The notes below the pieces were generated by a model. That model searched no databases. It had not been told where the DNA came from and saw only the letters and a list, made by a program, of their open reading frames with translations. A stretch of 64,000 nucleotides of DNA from a virus: IMG/VR virus record IMGVR_UViG_3300044819_000016, positions 1-64,000 of that record; one strand, written 5' to 3'. The translations under genes were made by a program, and so were the position numbers. Below are positions 1 to 7,336 of the stretch, in pieces (the stretch's first letter is position 1; each line of letters begins with the position of its first letter).

Positions 1-2
1 GG

Positions 3-161
3 CCCGGGCTGGAAGACGACGGTTCCGACGTGCAACCAACGCTTGCAGGATCAGGGATTTTGACCCGCGAGTTCTGCCTGCGCGCGTTCGACCTGTGCAG
101 GTTCGTCGCGGGCGTGTGCCTGGTGTGGATTGTGATCGACCCAACCGAAAAAGGAGACTGA
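3..161 (+). CDS. C-terminal end of an unknown protein, cut by the window edge
   Basis: Reading from base 3, an open frame of 52 codons runs to a TGA at 159-161, immediately before the ATG at 163. The last part is hydrophobic and ends in IDPTEKGD. The final stretch from base 110 is repeated before the next gene copy at 438-489, so this coding end lies inside the tandem duplication. I do not recognise the protein, and since its start is outside the window its reality is uncertain. Confidence 0.3.
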   Translation, partial: PGLEDDGSDVQPTLAGSGILTREFCLRAFDLCRFVAGVCLVWIVIDPTEKGD

Positions 162-162
162 C

Positions 163-200
163 ATGGCAACCAAGATCGAGGCCGTGAAGGACTGGGCGCC

Positions 201-204
<4 letters not shown>
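163..204 (+). pseudogene. Deleted copy of the DUF6948-like gene (13 codons left)
   Basis: The frame reads MATKIEAVKDWAP and stop. The first four codons match the start of the intact gene at 491 and the rest matches its last nine codons. Exactly 261 nt (87 codons, in frame) are missing relative to the intact copy. The junction falls at an AAG triplet present at both ends of the lost segment, consistent with slippage or recombination between short direct repeats. The stop still overlaps the start of the following Gly-X frame, as in the intact copy. Confidence 0.7.
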
Positions 205-416
<212 letters not shown>

Positions 417-490
417 TGTTTTGATCGACCCGATCGTGGGCGTGTGCCTGGTGTGGATTGTGATCGACCCAACCGAAAAAGGAGACTGAC

Positions 491-789
491 ATGGCAACCA
501 AGAAGACGACGAAGCCCGAGTACGTGATCGTGAGGACCCGCAGCGCCGGTGCGTTCGCGGGCGAGTTGGCGTCGAAGCGCGGAACCGAGGTGACGCTGAA
601 CAGGGCGCGACGGCTCTGGTACTGGGCGGGCGCGTTCACGCTGAGCGGAGTCGCGATCGACGGGGTGGACGTAGAGGGGTCGAAGTTTGGCACCTTGGTC
701 TCGGGTCACTATCTGACCGATGTGATCGAAGTCATCCCGGCCACCGCCGAGGCTCGCGCGAAGATCGAGGCCGTGAAGGACTGGGCGCC

Positions 790-793
<4 letters not shown>
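491..793 (+). CDS. DUF6948-like phage protein, intact copy
   Basis: This 100-residue protein starts at ATG 491 after a GGAGA Shine-Dalgarno at 481-485. The segment with VIVRTRSAGAFAGEL, then RRLWYWAGAFTLS, then a C-terminal region ending in IEAVKDWAP matches my memory of the small phage family DUF6948, whose function is unknown to me. Its TGA overlaps the GTG of the following Gly-X frame. The upstream copy at 163 is a deleted duplicate of this gene. Family assignment is from memory of the conserved Arg-Ser-Ala-Gly and RR-x-WYWAGA motifs. Confidence 0.7.
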
Positions 794-1059
<266 letters not shown>

Positions 1060-1123
1060 TGTTTTGATCGACCCGATTCCCGGGCCGGTCGAAGAGCGAA
1101 CGAACGACTGATGGAGGTTACCA

Positions 1124-1819
1124 ATGTTCAAGAAAGCACTGATTCTGATTCTGGCAGGCGCGGCGCTGGCCGCATGCGGCGGCGAGCAGCCTTCAGACAC
1201 TGGGACGGCGAAGGAAGATCTGGCGGGAACGTTCCTGCGCGGATTCGTGGTGACCACGGGCCAGATCACGGGCCAGACCTCGGTCTGCTACGACGAGGTC
1301 GTATCCGTTGCCGACAACATCAAAGCGCCGGCCGGGACGGGGAAGGGGACGATCAACAATTGCCACGTCTCCATCGTCACGGGTGCGAACTACAGCCTTA
1401 TGCCTCTGAACGGTACGTCGGACGTCATCCGCGGGTCCTTCTATGGCGGAGCATGGACCTGCGACATGGGCAATCTGATCGCCTCGACGCCACCGTCTTC
1501 GACTCCGAACTACAACAGCTTCGTTAACTACATGGACGGGATTCTCCCGTATGCGCCTACCGATTTCTCGACCTTCGTCGGGTACCAGGGAGAAGCGTTC
1601 GGTGGAACCGGGGTGTGTACGTTCACCGGAGATCCGACCCGCTACAAAATCTTCAGCGTCAAGTTGCTGAACGGACATGGGGACGGCTCGAATCTCCTGT
1701 CCGCTCCGACCGCCACCACGAACTATGCGTACTTCGAGATTTCGATCGACGACGGCCCCGGTGGCATGAGTCAGCCGCACGATCGCCTCTACTTCTTGAG
1801 CAACACGCACAGTCCGTAG
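1124..1819 (+). CDS. Predicted secreted lipoprotein of unknown function
   Basis: The 231-residue protein has a classic lipoprotein signal: positive MFKK, a hydrophobic core, and a lipobox Leu15-Ala16-Ala17-Cys18, so the mature protein would be lipid-anchored at Cys18. The mature part is rich in Thr, Ser and Gly and has four further cysteines, which could form two disulfides in the periplasm or at the surface. The start is supported by GGAGG at 1112-1116. Phage lipoproteins sometimes block superinfection, but nothing in this sequence shows that; the role here is unknown. It stands between the repeat block and a structured non-coding region. Confidence 0.75.
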   Translation: MFKKALILILAGAALAACGGEQPSDTGTAKEDLAGTFLRGFVVTTGQITGQTSVCYDEVVSVADNIKAPAGTGKGTINNCHVSIVTGANYSLMPLNGTSDVIRGSFYGGAWTCDMGNLIASTPPSSTPNYNSFVNYMDGILPYAPTDFSTFVGYQGEAFGGTGVCTFTGDPTRYKIFSVKLLNGHGDGSNLLSAPTATTNYAYFEISIDDGPGGMSQPHDRLYFLSNTHSP

Positions 1820-1874
1820 CTAGAACAGAGCATGCGCGGCTGCTGAGGCGCGCTGCTGGCGGGTAAGCCGCTGA

Positions 1875-1946
1875 ACCACGAGGACGAATGGCAAGTCACC
1901 GAGGAGCGCATCCCGGTGGACCAGGGTTCGATTCCCTGGCGTGGTC
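1875..1946 (+). ncRNA. Degenerate tRNA-like element
   Basis: The stretch has tRNA length. It shows six acceptor pairs (ACCACG with CGTGGT), a D-arm-like GAC...GTC closing a loop with GG, and a perfect T arm at 1922-1938 (CAGGG, TTCGATT, CCCTG). The anticodon arm does not pair well and lacks the usual T33, so it is probably not a working tRNA. An alternative hairpin, TGGACCA at 1917-1923 with TGGTCCA at 1942-1948, competes with the tRNA fold. It could be a decayed tRNA, a tRNA mimic or a captured tRNA end. Confidence 0.3.
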
Positions 1947-1950
1947 CAAA

Positions 1951-2031
1951 GGGTCCGCATGCGAGCGCCGGCAATTATGCCGACCAGTCTAGGGTCGTGG
2001 TGGCACCTAGGAGCATGCGGGCCCCCTTTTT
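1951..2031 (+). terminator. Three-way-junction hairpin ending in a T run
   Basis: A 12-bp stem pairs 1951-1962 with 2013-2024 (one G-T pair). It encloses two further hairpins: CGGCA/TGCCG at 1969-1973/1978-1982 with loop ATTA, and CTAGG/CCTAG at 1989-1993/2006-2010. A run of five T follows at 2027-2031. The T run suggests an intrinsic terminator, but the branched structure is more elaborate than a usual terminator and could be a small structured RNA. Confidence 0.5.
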
Positions 2032-2045
2032 GTCTGGAGGGATCG

Positions 2046-2558
2046 ATGGCGAAAACAGTGAAGGGCGAGCGCAAGGCCGAGAATCAGATCGTCGTGACAC
2101 CGCGTCCGTTCCTGGATGCGATAGAGAAGCGGTTCGGGCCGATCGTGTTCGACCTTGCCGCGACCGCCGAGAACCGCGTCGGCCCGCTCTACTTCGGACC
2201 AGGGAGCCCAATCGGAGAGGATTCTCTGCTCAAGGATTGGCGGATCGGTAACCCAGGTGTTCGGTTTTTGAACCCGCCCTATTCCGACCGGGACCAGCCC
2301 ATCTCGCTGTGGGCTCAACGCTGCGCCGAGATGCGCCGGCCGGCCAGTGGTCCGATCCTCCTGCTCTGCCCCGCCGCCGTCTGCACCGTGTGGTTTAGGA
2401 CCTGGGTTGCCCCCCACGCCTACGTCCTGGAGTTGTACCCGCGGGTGTTCGGCAGGGAGATCAGGGACTGCATCCTCGCCGTCTACGCCCCCGAGGGCTA
2501 CCTCGGACGGACGACGTGGGACTGGCAGGATGACTTCGCCGGCAAAATGCCGGGCTAA
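2046..2558 (+). CDS. Phage Dam-type DNA N6-adenine methyltransferase
   Basis: The 170-residue protein starts at ATG 2046 with GGAGGG just upstream. It fits the short phage Dam family (PF05869): an early FDLAATAENR segment that would contact S-adenosylmethionine, and the catalytic motif FLNPPYS around residues 75-81 (NPPY class of amino-methyltransferases). A C-terminal part with FGREIRDCILAVYAP follows. It probably methylates adenine in phage DNA, either to protect it from restriction or to mark sites. GATC is a plausible target from the family, not shown by the sequence. The gene ends in the GGGCTAACTT motif shared with three replication-region genes. Confidence 0.8.
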   Translation: MAKTVKGERKAENQIVVTPRPFLDAIEKRFGPIVFDLAATAENRVGPLYFGPGSPIGEDSLLKDWRIGNPGVRFLNPPYSDRDQPISLWAQRCAEMRRPASGPILLLCPAAVCTVWFRTWVAPHAYVLELYPRVFGREIRDCILAVYAPEGYLGRTTWDWQDDFAGKMPG

Positions 2559-2579
2559 CTTTCAAGTCAGGAGGAACGA

Positions 2580-2810
2580 ATGAGAAACGACATCATCGAA
2601 CAGGTCGAGAAGGCACGGGTACTCTGGCGCGCGTACATGGAAGCCGACCAGGCCGAGGAGCGCGCCTTTGAATCCAAGAAGCGCGCCGGGGAGTCCATCC
2701 AAACGGCCAGAGACGCCAAGTGTCGGGCATACACCGACTGGAGAGCGGCGATGAACGCCATTTGCCAGGGCATCGCTGACGAGGAGAAAAATGCCGTACC
2801 GCGACGGTGA
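2580..2810 (+). CDS. Small charged helical protein, unknown function
   Basis: 76 residues, starting at ATG 2580 after a strong AGGAGG at 2570-2575. The protein is rich in Glu, Lys, Arg and Ala and looks all-helical (for example a long EKARVLWRAYMEADQAEE stretch). I do not recognise a family. It overlaps the next gene by 20 nt. Confidence 0.6.
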   Translation: MRNDIIEQVEKARVLWRAYMEADQAEERAFESKKRAGESIQTARDAKCRAYTDWRAAMNAICQGIADEEKNAVPRR

Positions 2811-3396
2811 CGAGGTCGAGACTTTCCGCAACGTGGTGGTGGTGGACAACCGCCCCGCTGAGAAGCAGAAGGTCAGCGTCAAGTGCCGCTTCGCCGACGG
2901 CGTGGAGCGGTTCGTCTCTCGGCAGTGGGTCCCGAGTTACCAGGAGTTCCCGGACGACGGCTCGAACTTCGAGCTGGAGGTCTCCAGCTTCATGGTGGGC
3001 CTTTGGGTCAAGAACGACTCCGAGCCGAAGCAAAGCGTCAAGATCGCTGATGTCGTCTGCCTCCGGGAGAGCCGGGAGACGATCGAGGTCCCGAACCCCC
3101 CGAAGGGTACCGTCACCCGCCCCAAGGCACTCCAGGTCAGGCTCCCCACGGGCGAGGAAGCCTGGTGCCCCGGGAAGGGCATCCTCCCGGACTCCCCAGT
3201 CCGAGCGGACGGCGACCGTGGGGAGCTTTGGCTTGAGCCCTGGTGCGCGAAGATGAAGAACTGGGGCGCTGGGGTTCAGGCGGCGGCAAACGGGGCACCA
3301 GCGCGAAGCCAGGACGCCCAGCGCGAAGCCAGGGGCATCGCGGACGACCTCCGGGATGCCGTGGAGTCACTCGATCTCGACAAATTGCCATTTTGA
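2791..3396 (+). CDS. Hypothetical phage protein, 201 residues
   Basis: Starts at ATG 2791 with GGAG at 2782-2785, inside the end of the previous gene. The first two thirds look beta-rich with many valines (VETFRNVVVVDNRP and following). The C-terminal part contains a duplicated short phrase (ARSQDAQREAR), encoded by a direct repeat near 3300-3325. No known domain was recognised. The stop TGA shares its A with the ATG of the next gene. Confidence 0.6.
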   Translation: MPYRDGDEVETFRNVVVVDNRPAEKQKVSVKCRFADGVERFVSRQWVPSYQEFPDDGSNFELEVSSFMVGLWVKNDSEPKQSVKIADVVCLRESRETIEVPNPPKGTVTRPKALQVRLPTGEEAWCPGKGILPDSPVRADGDRGELWLEPWCAKMKNWGAGVQAAANGAPARSQDAQREARGIADDLRDAVESLDLDKLPF

Positions 3397-3587
3397 TGGG
3401 CTCGCCGCTGAAGGCCGTCTGCCTGTACGGCCACCCGTTCATTCCCGAGAACATCCTGTGGCAGTGGAAGCGGTACTACGCGAAGGGCATCGGCGAGTGG
3501 ACCCGGTATAGGCGCCGGATCTGCCGCCGATGCTTCCGGCTCCGCAAGCGCCTGTCAGCCGAGCGCCGCCGCCGTCAGCGCGCCTGA
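3396..3587 (+). CDS. Mini zinc-binding protein, CxxGH/CxxC type
   Basis: This 63-residue basic protein starts at ATG 3396 in a TGATG overlap. It contains CLYGHPFIPEN early on and CRRCF later, followed by an Arg-rich tail. The order Cys-x2-Gly-His ... Cys-x2-Cys resembles the zinc half of small phage HNH-type proteins, but the catalytic His-Asn-His core is not evident. It may bind DNA. It converges with the - strand gene at 3575, overlapping by 13 nt. Confidence 0.55.
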   Translation: MGSPLKAVCLYGHPFIPENILWQWKRYYAKGIGEWTRYRRRICRRCFRLRKRLSAERRRRQRA

Positions 3588-3862
3588 CGCTTCACCCGCC
3601 GCGCTTCCCACTGTCTGACGCCGGACACCCGTCGCTCCTGCCAGCCAGCGGCCAGAAGGTACTGCCTGATCTCGCGCCTGAACGCCGTGGACGTTGGGCG
3701 CTCCCCGAGGACCTTGGCAACCGCATCCGTGACGAGCTGGGCCTGGATCCACTCGTCCTTTCCGCGCTCGAACCCTGCCGCCAGGACGGCTCCCTTCCAT
3801 TGAACCCGGCGCTTGAATTCTGAGAGCAGGAGCGCGGCGACCTCCTCCGGTGAGAGCGTCAC
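3575..3862 (-). CDS. Small - strand protein, unknown function
   Basis: 95 residues, starting with GTG at 3862-3860, which overlaps the stop of the - strand gene upstream (GTGA coupling). The first half reads LSPEEVAALLLSEFKRRVQWKGAVLAAGF, likely helical. The second half, with TSTAFRREIRQYLLAAGW, looks like a small helical DNA- or protein-binding fold, but I cannot name a family. It forms a two-gene operon with the gene at 3859-4185, against the direction of all its neighbours. Confidence 0.55.
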   Translation of the reverse strand: MTLSPEEVAALLLSEFKRRVQWKGAVLAAGFERGKDEWIQAQLVTDAVAKVLGERPTSTAFRREIRQYLLAAGWQERRVSGVRQWEARRVKRQAR

Positions 3863-4185
3863 TCGCCGGCCGCCGCTTTCTTTCGTGCGATGTCGGCGTC
3901 CGCGGCTGCCTTCCACTGTAGGTAGGGGACTATCGAGATGGGGGCGATCTGGAAGTTCCCCCGGTCCCACATCTCGTAGGGCTTCAGAGCAGACGGGTAG
4001 GCGTAGCTGCCGGCGAGGACCACCTCGACGACCATGTCCGCGTCCGTTGGAACCTCGGTTGATCCTGGAAGTTGAGATGACAGCCACTCCCGACTGGGAG
4101 CTTTGCGAAAAACCAGCATCCCTCCGATCTCCTCGGCTGGAAGTGGACCATCGACAAAGGTTCGAGCAGGGGCGCGTGGGTTCAT
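3859..4185 (-). CDS. Small - strand protein, unknown function
   Basis: 108 residues starting at ATG 4185 (reverse) with GGAGG shortly before it on that strand. The sequence is mixed alpha/beta, with an acidic middle (TDADMVVEVVLAGSYAYPS) and an Ala-Lys-rich end. No family recognised. It is the first gene of the two-gene - strand operon. The intergenic region 4186-4272 between it and the divergent + strand gene carries inverted and direct repeats suitable for an operator. Confidence 0.55.
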   Translation of the reverse strand: MNPRAPARTFVDGPLPAEEIGGMLVFRKAPSREWLSSQLPGSTEVPTDADMVVEVVLAGSYAYPSALKPYEMWDRGNFQIAPISIVPYLQWKAAADADIARKKAAAGE

Positions 4186-4211
4186 CCAGGTTTCCTCCGT
4201 GCGGGGCGTTA

Positions 4212-4262
4212 GTAGTTCGTGTAGTTACAAGAATTGCACAACTACGATTCTCTTTGTACCCT
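4212..4262. promoter_or_regulatory. Divergent intergenic region with GTAGTT repeats
   Basis: GTAGTT occurs at 4212-4217 and 4221-4226 (9-bp spacing), and its complement AACTAC at 4240-4245, forming an inverted repeat with a 13-bp spacer. A weak + strand promoter candidate overlaps it: TTGCAC at 4234-4239, 17 bp, TACCCT at 4257-4262. The region separates divergent genes and is AT-richer than its surroundings. An operator function is an inference. Confidence 0.35.
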
Positions 4263-4272
4263 GAATTACACG

Positions 4273-4494
4273 ATGCCTTCGTCGTTTCATGACTGGCTGG
4301 CTCCGCGCTGCTCCTGCTTCGAGTGCGCCGCGAAGCGTGCCAACGACGGCGTCGAGGTCCGCATCCGTTCCTTCATAACCCTCGAAGCCGCTCCTCCCCG
4401 GGCGATTATCCAGTTCGGTGACACCGCATTCTTCGAAGGCGACACTGACCCGAGCGCGATGCCCACCCGCCGAAAGCGGTCTCCTCGCAAGTGA
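4273..4494 (+). CDS. Small protein carrying a capsid C-terminus-like segment
   Basis: 73 residues from ATG 4273. The middle part, DGVEVRIRSF followed by ITLEAAPPRAIIQF, closely parallels the extreme C-terminus of the major capsid protein (DGVEVRIRSF, ETLTLEGAASWATIQLA). At DNA level 4343-4374 and 15053-15084 are identical over 32 bp. Upstream residues include CSCFECAAK, a possible metal site not found in the capsid. Whether this is a working protein, a decoy of the capsid end or a scar of recombination is unknown. Its stop overlaps the GTG of the next gene. Confidence 0.5.
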   Translation: MPSSFHDWLAPRCSCFECAAKRANDGVEVRIRSFITLEAAPPRAIIQFGDTAFFEGDTDPSAMPTRRKRSPRK

Positions 4495-5054
4495 AAGCGC
4501 CGTCGGCAAAGCTGACTGCAGCGTGGGCTAAGCGCCTTGCGCAATCAGGCTTTGACGATCTGGAGGGCTCCGATCGCGACGCGCCGTTGTCCAACCGCGG
4601 CAAGCTTCACTCTGCCGGCGGCCAGGGCTTTCGGCAGAACGCCACCCCCAAGACCGCAGACTCGGCGGTAGGGGACGTCGGCGAGGACATGGTGGCTCTA
4701 TCCCTGCGCGTCGAGCACGGCTCCGCGTGGACGACGTGGGCCCTCGGGGTCCACCGCTCGCTCTCCCGGTCCTCGGCTCGCCAGCGGCTTGCCCGGCGCA
4801 TCTGGGGACGCTGGGCGAATGGCGAGTCTATGAAAGCCATTTCCCGGACGCCGGGGTTCACGTTCCACCAGGTTCGGGAATCGATCATTGAAACGACAGA
4901 GAAGGAGAAGCGCAGATGCGACCAGGACAGAAACCACCTTCAAGCAATCCGCCAGATGCCCGACCAACAGCTGACGGCGCTTCTGAGGGCGGCGCTGGCA
5001 GTCCTCTCTCGACGCTCGGGCCCCAGCCGCTCCGTCAGCATGAATCAGACGTAG
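4491..5054 (+). CDS. Putative helix-turn-helix DNA-binding protein
   Basis: 187 residues from GTG 4491 (GTGA overlap). The middle region, ARQRLARRIWGRWANGESMKAISRT and on to VRESIIETTEKEKRR, reads like a helix-turn-helix of the kind found in phage regulators. The first 65 residues are polar and low-complexity. The last 45 residues overlap the next gene in another frame by 139 nt, an unusually long overlap here, so the C-terminal end may be poorly conserved. A regulatory role is inferred from the HTH only. Confidence 0.5.
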   Translation: MKAPSAKLTAAWAKRLAQSGFDDLEGSDRDAPLSNRGKLHSAGGQGFRQNATPKTADSAVGDVGEDMVALSLRVEHGSAWTTWALGVHRSLSRSSARQRLARRIWGRWANGESMKAISRTPGFTFHQVRESIIETTEKEKRRCDQDRNHLQAIRQMPDQQLTALLRAALAVLSRRSGPSRSVSMNQT

Positions 5055-5317
5055 CGATGGCCCTGGCGCTCGGGATCGTTCTTGAGCACCTGACAGCCGT
5101 CAAGACCGGGAAGAAAGAAGGGCGGTACCAGCCGCCCCACGACTTGAAGGCGACACTTGGCGTGGTCAAGGTAATGGGCTCGCTCCCGGGCGTCCGAGGC
5201 CAAAGCGCACGGGAAGTGAAGCGCCGGGTTCGCGAGGCGACGACGGAGGAGTTGCTCGAAGAAGCCTCGAAGCATCCCGAGCTGGCGGACGCCCTGGCCT
5301 CTTTGGAGGAGCCATGA
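4916..5317 (+). CDS. Hypothetical protein, possible small packaging or DNA-binding protein
   Basis: 133 residues from ATG 4916, with AAGGAG at 4902-4907. The first 40 residues are Pro/Ser/Gly-rich; from about residue 45 it is helical and charged, ending in a strongly acidic helix (TTEELLEEASKHPELADALASLEEP). It lies upstream of the terminase cluster, where small terminase subunits are often found, but I see no diagnostic motif. The stop overlaps the next ATG (ATGA). Confidence 0.5.
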   Translation: MRPGQKPPSSNPPDARPTADGASEGGAGSPLSTLGPQPLRQHESDVAMALALGIVLEHLTAVKTGKKEGRYQPPHDLKATLGVVKVMGSLPGVRGQSAREVKRRVREATTEELLEEASKHPELADALASLEEP

Positions 5318-5559
5318 AGAGGATCGTCGTCCTTTCGAGCGACAAGGAGAAGTGCGCGGGCGGCGAGCGCGGGACCTTGGAATACACGATCGTTCGCGCG
5401 GGCGGCCCTGATTTTGCCGCCGAAGGGCGGCTCATCAACGGCGAGTTGTGGATCTACGACAGGTTCGCACCCGCGGATGGATTCCGCTTCGAGTTCCCGC
5501 CGAAAACCATGAAAGCGGCGGCGCTCATGGCCGTTACGTTGGTCAGGAAAAACCCATGA
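5314..5559 (+). CDS. Small hypothetical protein
   Basis: 81 residues from ATG 5314 (ATGA overlap). Mixed strands and turns with several aromatic residues (LWIYDRFAPADGFRFEFPP). No family recognised. It is part of a run of tightly overlapping small genes between 4273 and 7805 that leads into the terminase gene. Confidence 0.55.
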   Translation: MKRIVVLSSDKEKCAGGERGTLEYTIVRAGGPDFAAEGRLINGELWIYDRFAPADGFRFEFPPKTMKAAALMAVTLVRKNP

Positions 5560-5864
5560 CCGACTTCGAGATAGTCATGAATGATTTCCGTCCTCACCGT
5601 TGGGACTCCCACTCCCTGCGAGACCACGGCAAGATGTTCCAGTGCGCCGGCTGCAAGGGGTTCGTCTTTATGCTCACCGGCGAGACTGACCTGCCGCATG
5701 GATGGTGCGGCGTTCCCGAGCTTGGCAGTCAGTGGAAGGTTGGCGACAAGGTCGGAACTGTCATCATGATCGACTGGGTGCACAAGAGTTTTCGGCTCAT
5801 GACGATGGACGGGCCACGCCGGGTTCAATTGACGTTCAACTTTGGCGAGGGGAAGTTGGCATGA
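5556..5864 (+). CDS. Small protein with a CxxC pair
   Basis: 102 residues from ATG 5556 (ATGA overlap). It has a DHGKMFQCAGCKGFVF segment with Cys-x2-Cys, and a third Cys later (HGWCGVP), a possible zinc site. The C-terminal half is beta-rich. The N-terminal HRWDSHSLRDHG and CAGC pattern recalls small phage zinc proteins; no precise family can be given. Confidence 0.55.
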   Translation: MTDFEIVMNDFRPHRWDSHSLRDHGKMFQCAGCKGFVFMLTGETDLPHGWCGVPELGSQWKVGDKVGTVIMIDWVHKSFRLMTMDGPRRVQLTFNFGEGKLA

Positions 5865-6514
5865 CCCCGCGCTATCTGACGGCGACGGACGCCGGAATCG
5901 TGGTCGGCCTGCTGATCATGGGGTTTGGCTTGATCCTCGCCGCCGCCCTGAAGTTCTTCGCGAACAAGTCACGCGAGGAGTACAGGCTCGACGCCGAGGC
6001 AATGGAGGAGGGGCGCTTCCTCGAAGCCATCGAGAACGAACGGCGCCTGTACCTGCCGGCGGCTGAGGCCGAGGTCGAGCTGTTCCTGGATCCGCACTGG
6101 AAGCCTGCGAAGGCATCGGCGCAGCCGTCCTTCGTGGAGGAGCGTCCATTTGGGCAGGCAGTCATTGATTATCGTCGAATGCGCCGCGAGGAGGTCATCA
6201 AGGCCCGTGCCGAGGAGTACCGGCGCAACGACGGCGCTGACCTTGAAGCCCACGATCCTGCGCGAGAGAACTACGCCGCTGCCAGTGCGGTCGAGCGATC
6301 TGACGAGGACAACCTCGCGTTCATGGAGCAGCAGGCGAACGACCTCGACGTGAGGCGCCGCGCGCAAGCCGCGCTCGCAAACCAACGGAACGTCGATGCG
6401 TTGGCTACCGCCCGGATGTACCAAAACCAAACCCCGTACATGCCGGGATATTGCACCTACAGCAAGATGAATTGCCCGATGAGGTCTTTCTGCCAGTTGA
6501 GGCACACCTGGTGA
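5861..6514 (+). CDS. Membrane-anchored coiled-coil protein
   Basis: 217 residues from ATG 5861 (ATGA overlap). One transmembrane helix is clear near residues 11-30 (AGIVVGLLIMGFGLILAAALKF), followed by a long charged helical region. A Cys-rich end (YCTYSKMNCPMRSFCQLRH) could bind metal or form disulfides. Topology would place most of the protein on one side of the inner membrane. Function unknown. Confidence 0.6.
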   Translation: MTPRYLTATDAGIVVGLLIMGFGLILAAALKFFANKSREEYRLDAEAMEEGRFLEAIENERRLYLPAAEAEVELFLDPHWKPAKASAQPSFVEERPFGQAVIDYRRMRREEVIKARAEEYRRNDGADLEAHDPARENYAAASAVERSDEDNLAFMEQQANDLDVRRRAQAALANQRNVDALATARMYQNQTPYMPGYCTYSKMNCPMRSFCQLRHTW

Positions 6515-7008
6515 GCGATCTGCTGCTCTTTGGGCTCCGGATGGGCGAGGAGACAGACCGCGCGTTCATCTACGACTCGTGGCTTCGCTCCTACGAGTTC
6601 CAGGTCGGGGACATCGCCGCCGACGCGAAGACCTGCAAGACGTGTGGGCGCACCCGTCGGCGTGACGTGTCCGGGGGCCACGCCAATTCAGAGATCGCAT
6701 CCCGCGACTACTGGTCATTCCAGCGCGGCAGGATCAACAGGCTCCTCGACACGACGGCGGCGGTCATCGTCGCCTATCCCGAGGGGACGCCGTCGGTGAT
6801 CGCTGGCTGGGCGTGCGTGGACAACGATCCCGAGGTCGTCCACTACGTCTACGTGCGCGAGTTCTACCGGCAGAAGGGGATCGCCAGGCGCCTGATCGAA
6901 GGTCGCAAGATTTGCACGCATTTAACCGACAGCCGGCGCCCGGATAGCGCCACGGCGTGGAAGCGGAGGATGGGGATGCGGTATCTGCCGTACCTGTTTG
7001 ATTTATGA
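6511..7008 (+). CDS. GNAT-family acetyltransferase-like protein
   Basis: 165 residues, taking GTG 6511, which overlaps the previous stop (GTGA); longer starts upstream lie inside the preceding gene. The segment VHYVYVREFYRQKGIARRLIEG matches GNAT motif A, with the Q/R-x2-G-x-A loop that binds the acetyl-CoA pyrophosphate. A preceding strand (VIVAYPEGTPSVIAGWACVD) fits the GNAT sheet. A Cys-x2-Cys (CKTCGR) lies in an insertion near residue 47. The substrate is unknown; phage GNATs can modify host proteins or DNA-linked groups. Confidence 0.65.
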   Translation: MSDLLLFGLRMGEETDRAFIYDSWLRSYEFQVGDIAADAKTCKTCGRTRRRDVSGGHANSEIASRDYWSFQRGRINRLLDTTAAVIVAYPEGTPSVIAGWACVDNDPEVVHYVYVREFYRQKGIARRLIEGRKICTHLTDSRRPDSATAWKRRMGMRYLPYLFDL

Positions 7009-7169
7009 CTGTCTGGTACGCGCAGCCGAAGGGGATCATCGAGATGCGCCGGATCGGCTGGCTGTTCGTACTGGCCTATTCGTTCGATGAAGAGCCCGAT
7101 GTCCTGTTGAGTTGGGCCGAAAAATGGAGAAGGAGCTGGACATGGCAAACGGACGAAAGACCGAACTGA
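7005..7169 (+). CDS. Small Trp-rich protein, 54 residues
   Basis: Starts at ATG 7005 in an ATGA overlap with the GNAT gene. Contains several tryptophans (VWYAQPKG, IGWLFVLAY, LLSWAEKWRRSWTW). It overlaps the next gene start at 7142. Short, but the coupled start fits the pattern of the surrounding genes. Function unknown. Confidence 0.4.
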   Translation: MTVWYAQPKGIIEMRRIGWLFVLAYSFDEEPDVLLSWAEKWRRSWTWQTDERPN

Positions 7170-7336
7170 AAATGCCGGTGGGCGAGAACTGGGACAGCAA
7201 ATCAGCGGGCGTCAGGGACCAGATCGTGAGCAAGCTCAGCAAGTCGAAACTCGACAAGGAACTGGCGGCGCTGAACGAAGAGTTGAAGGGCGCGAGGCTG
7301 AGGAAGGTCCTGAAGCGCCTGGAGAAGAAGAAATGA
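7142..7336 (+). CDS. Small basic helical protein
   Basis: 64 residues from ATG 7142, with AAGGAG at 7130-7135. Highly charged and helical, with Lys-rich ends (SKLSKSKLDKELAALNEELKG and KRLEKKK), possibly nucleic-acid binding. Stop overlaps the next ATG. Confidence 0.55.
   Translation: MANGRKTELKMPVGENWDSKSAGVRDQIVSKLSKSKLDKELAALNEELKGARLRKVLKRLEKKK

Noticed and set aside
1875-1946. Functional tRNA gene
   Set aside because: No acceptable anticodon stem or T33; only the T arm, D-like arm and acceptor pairs fit.
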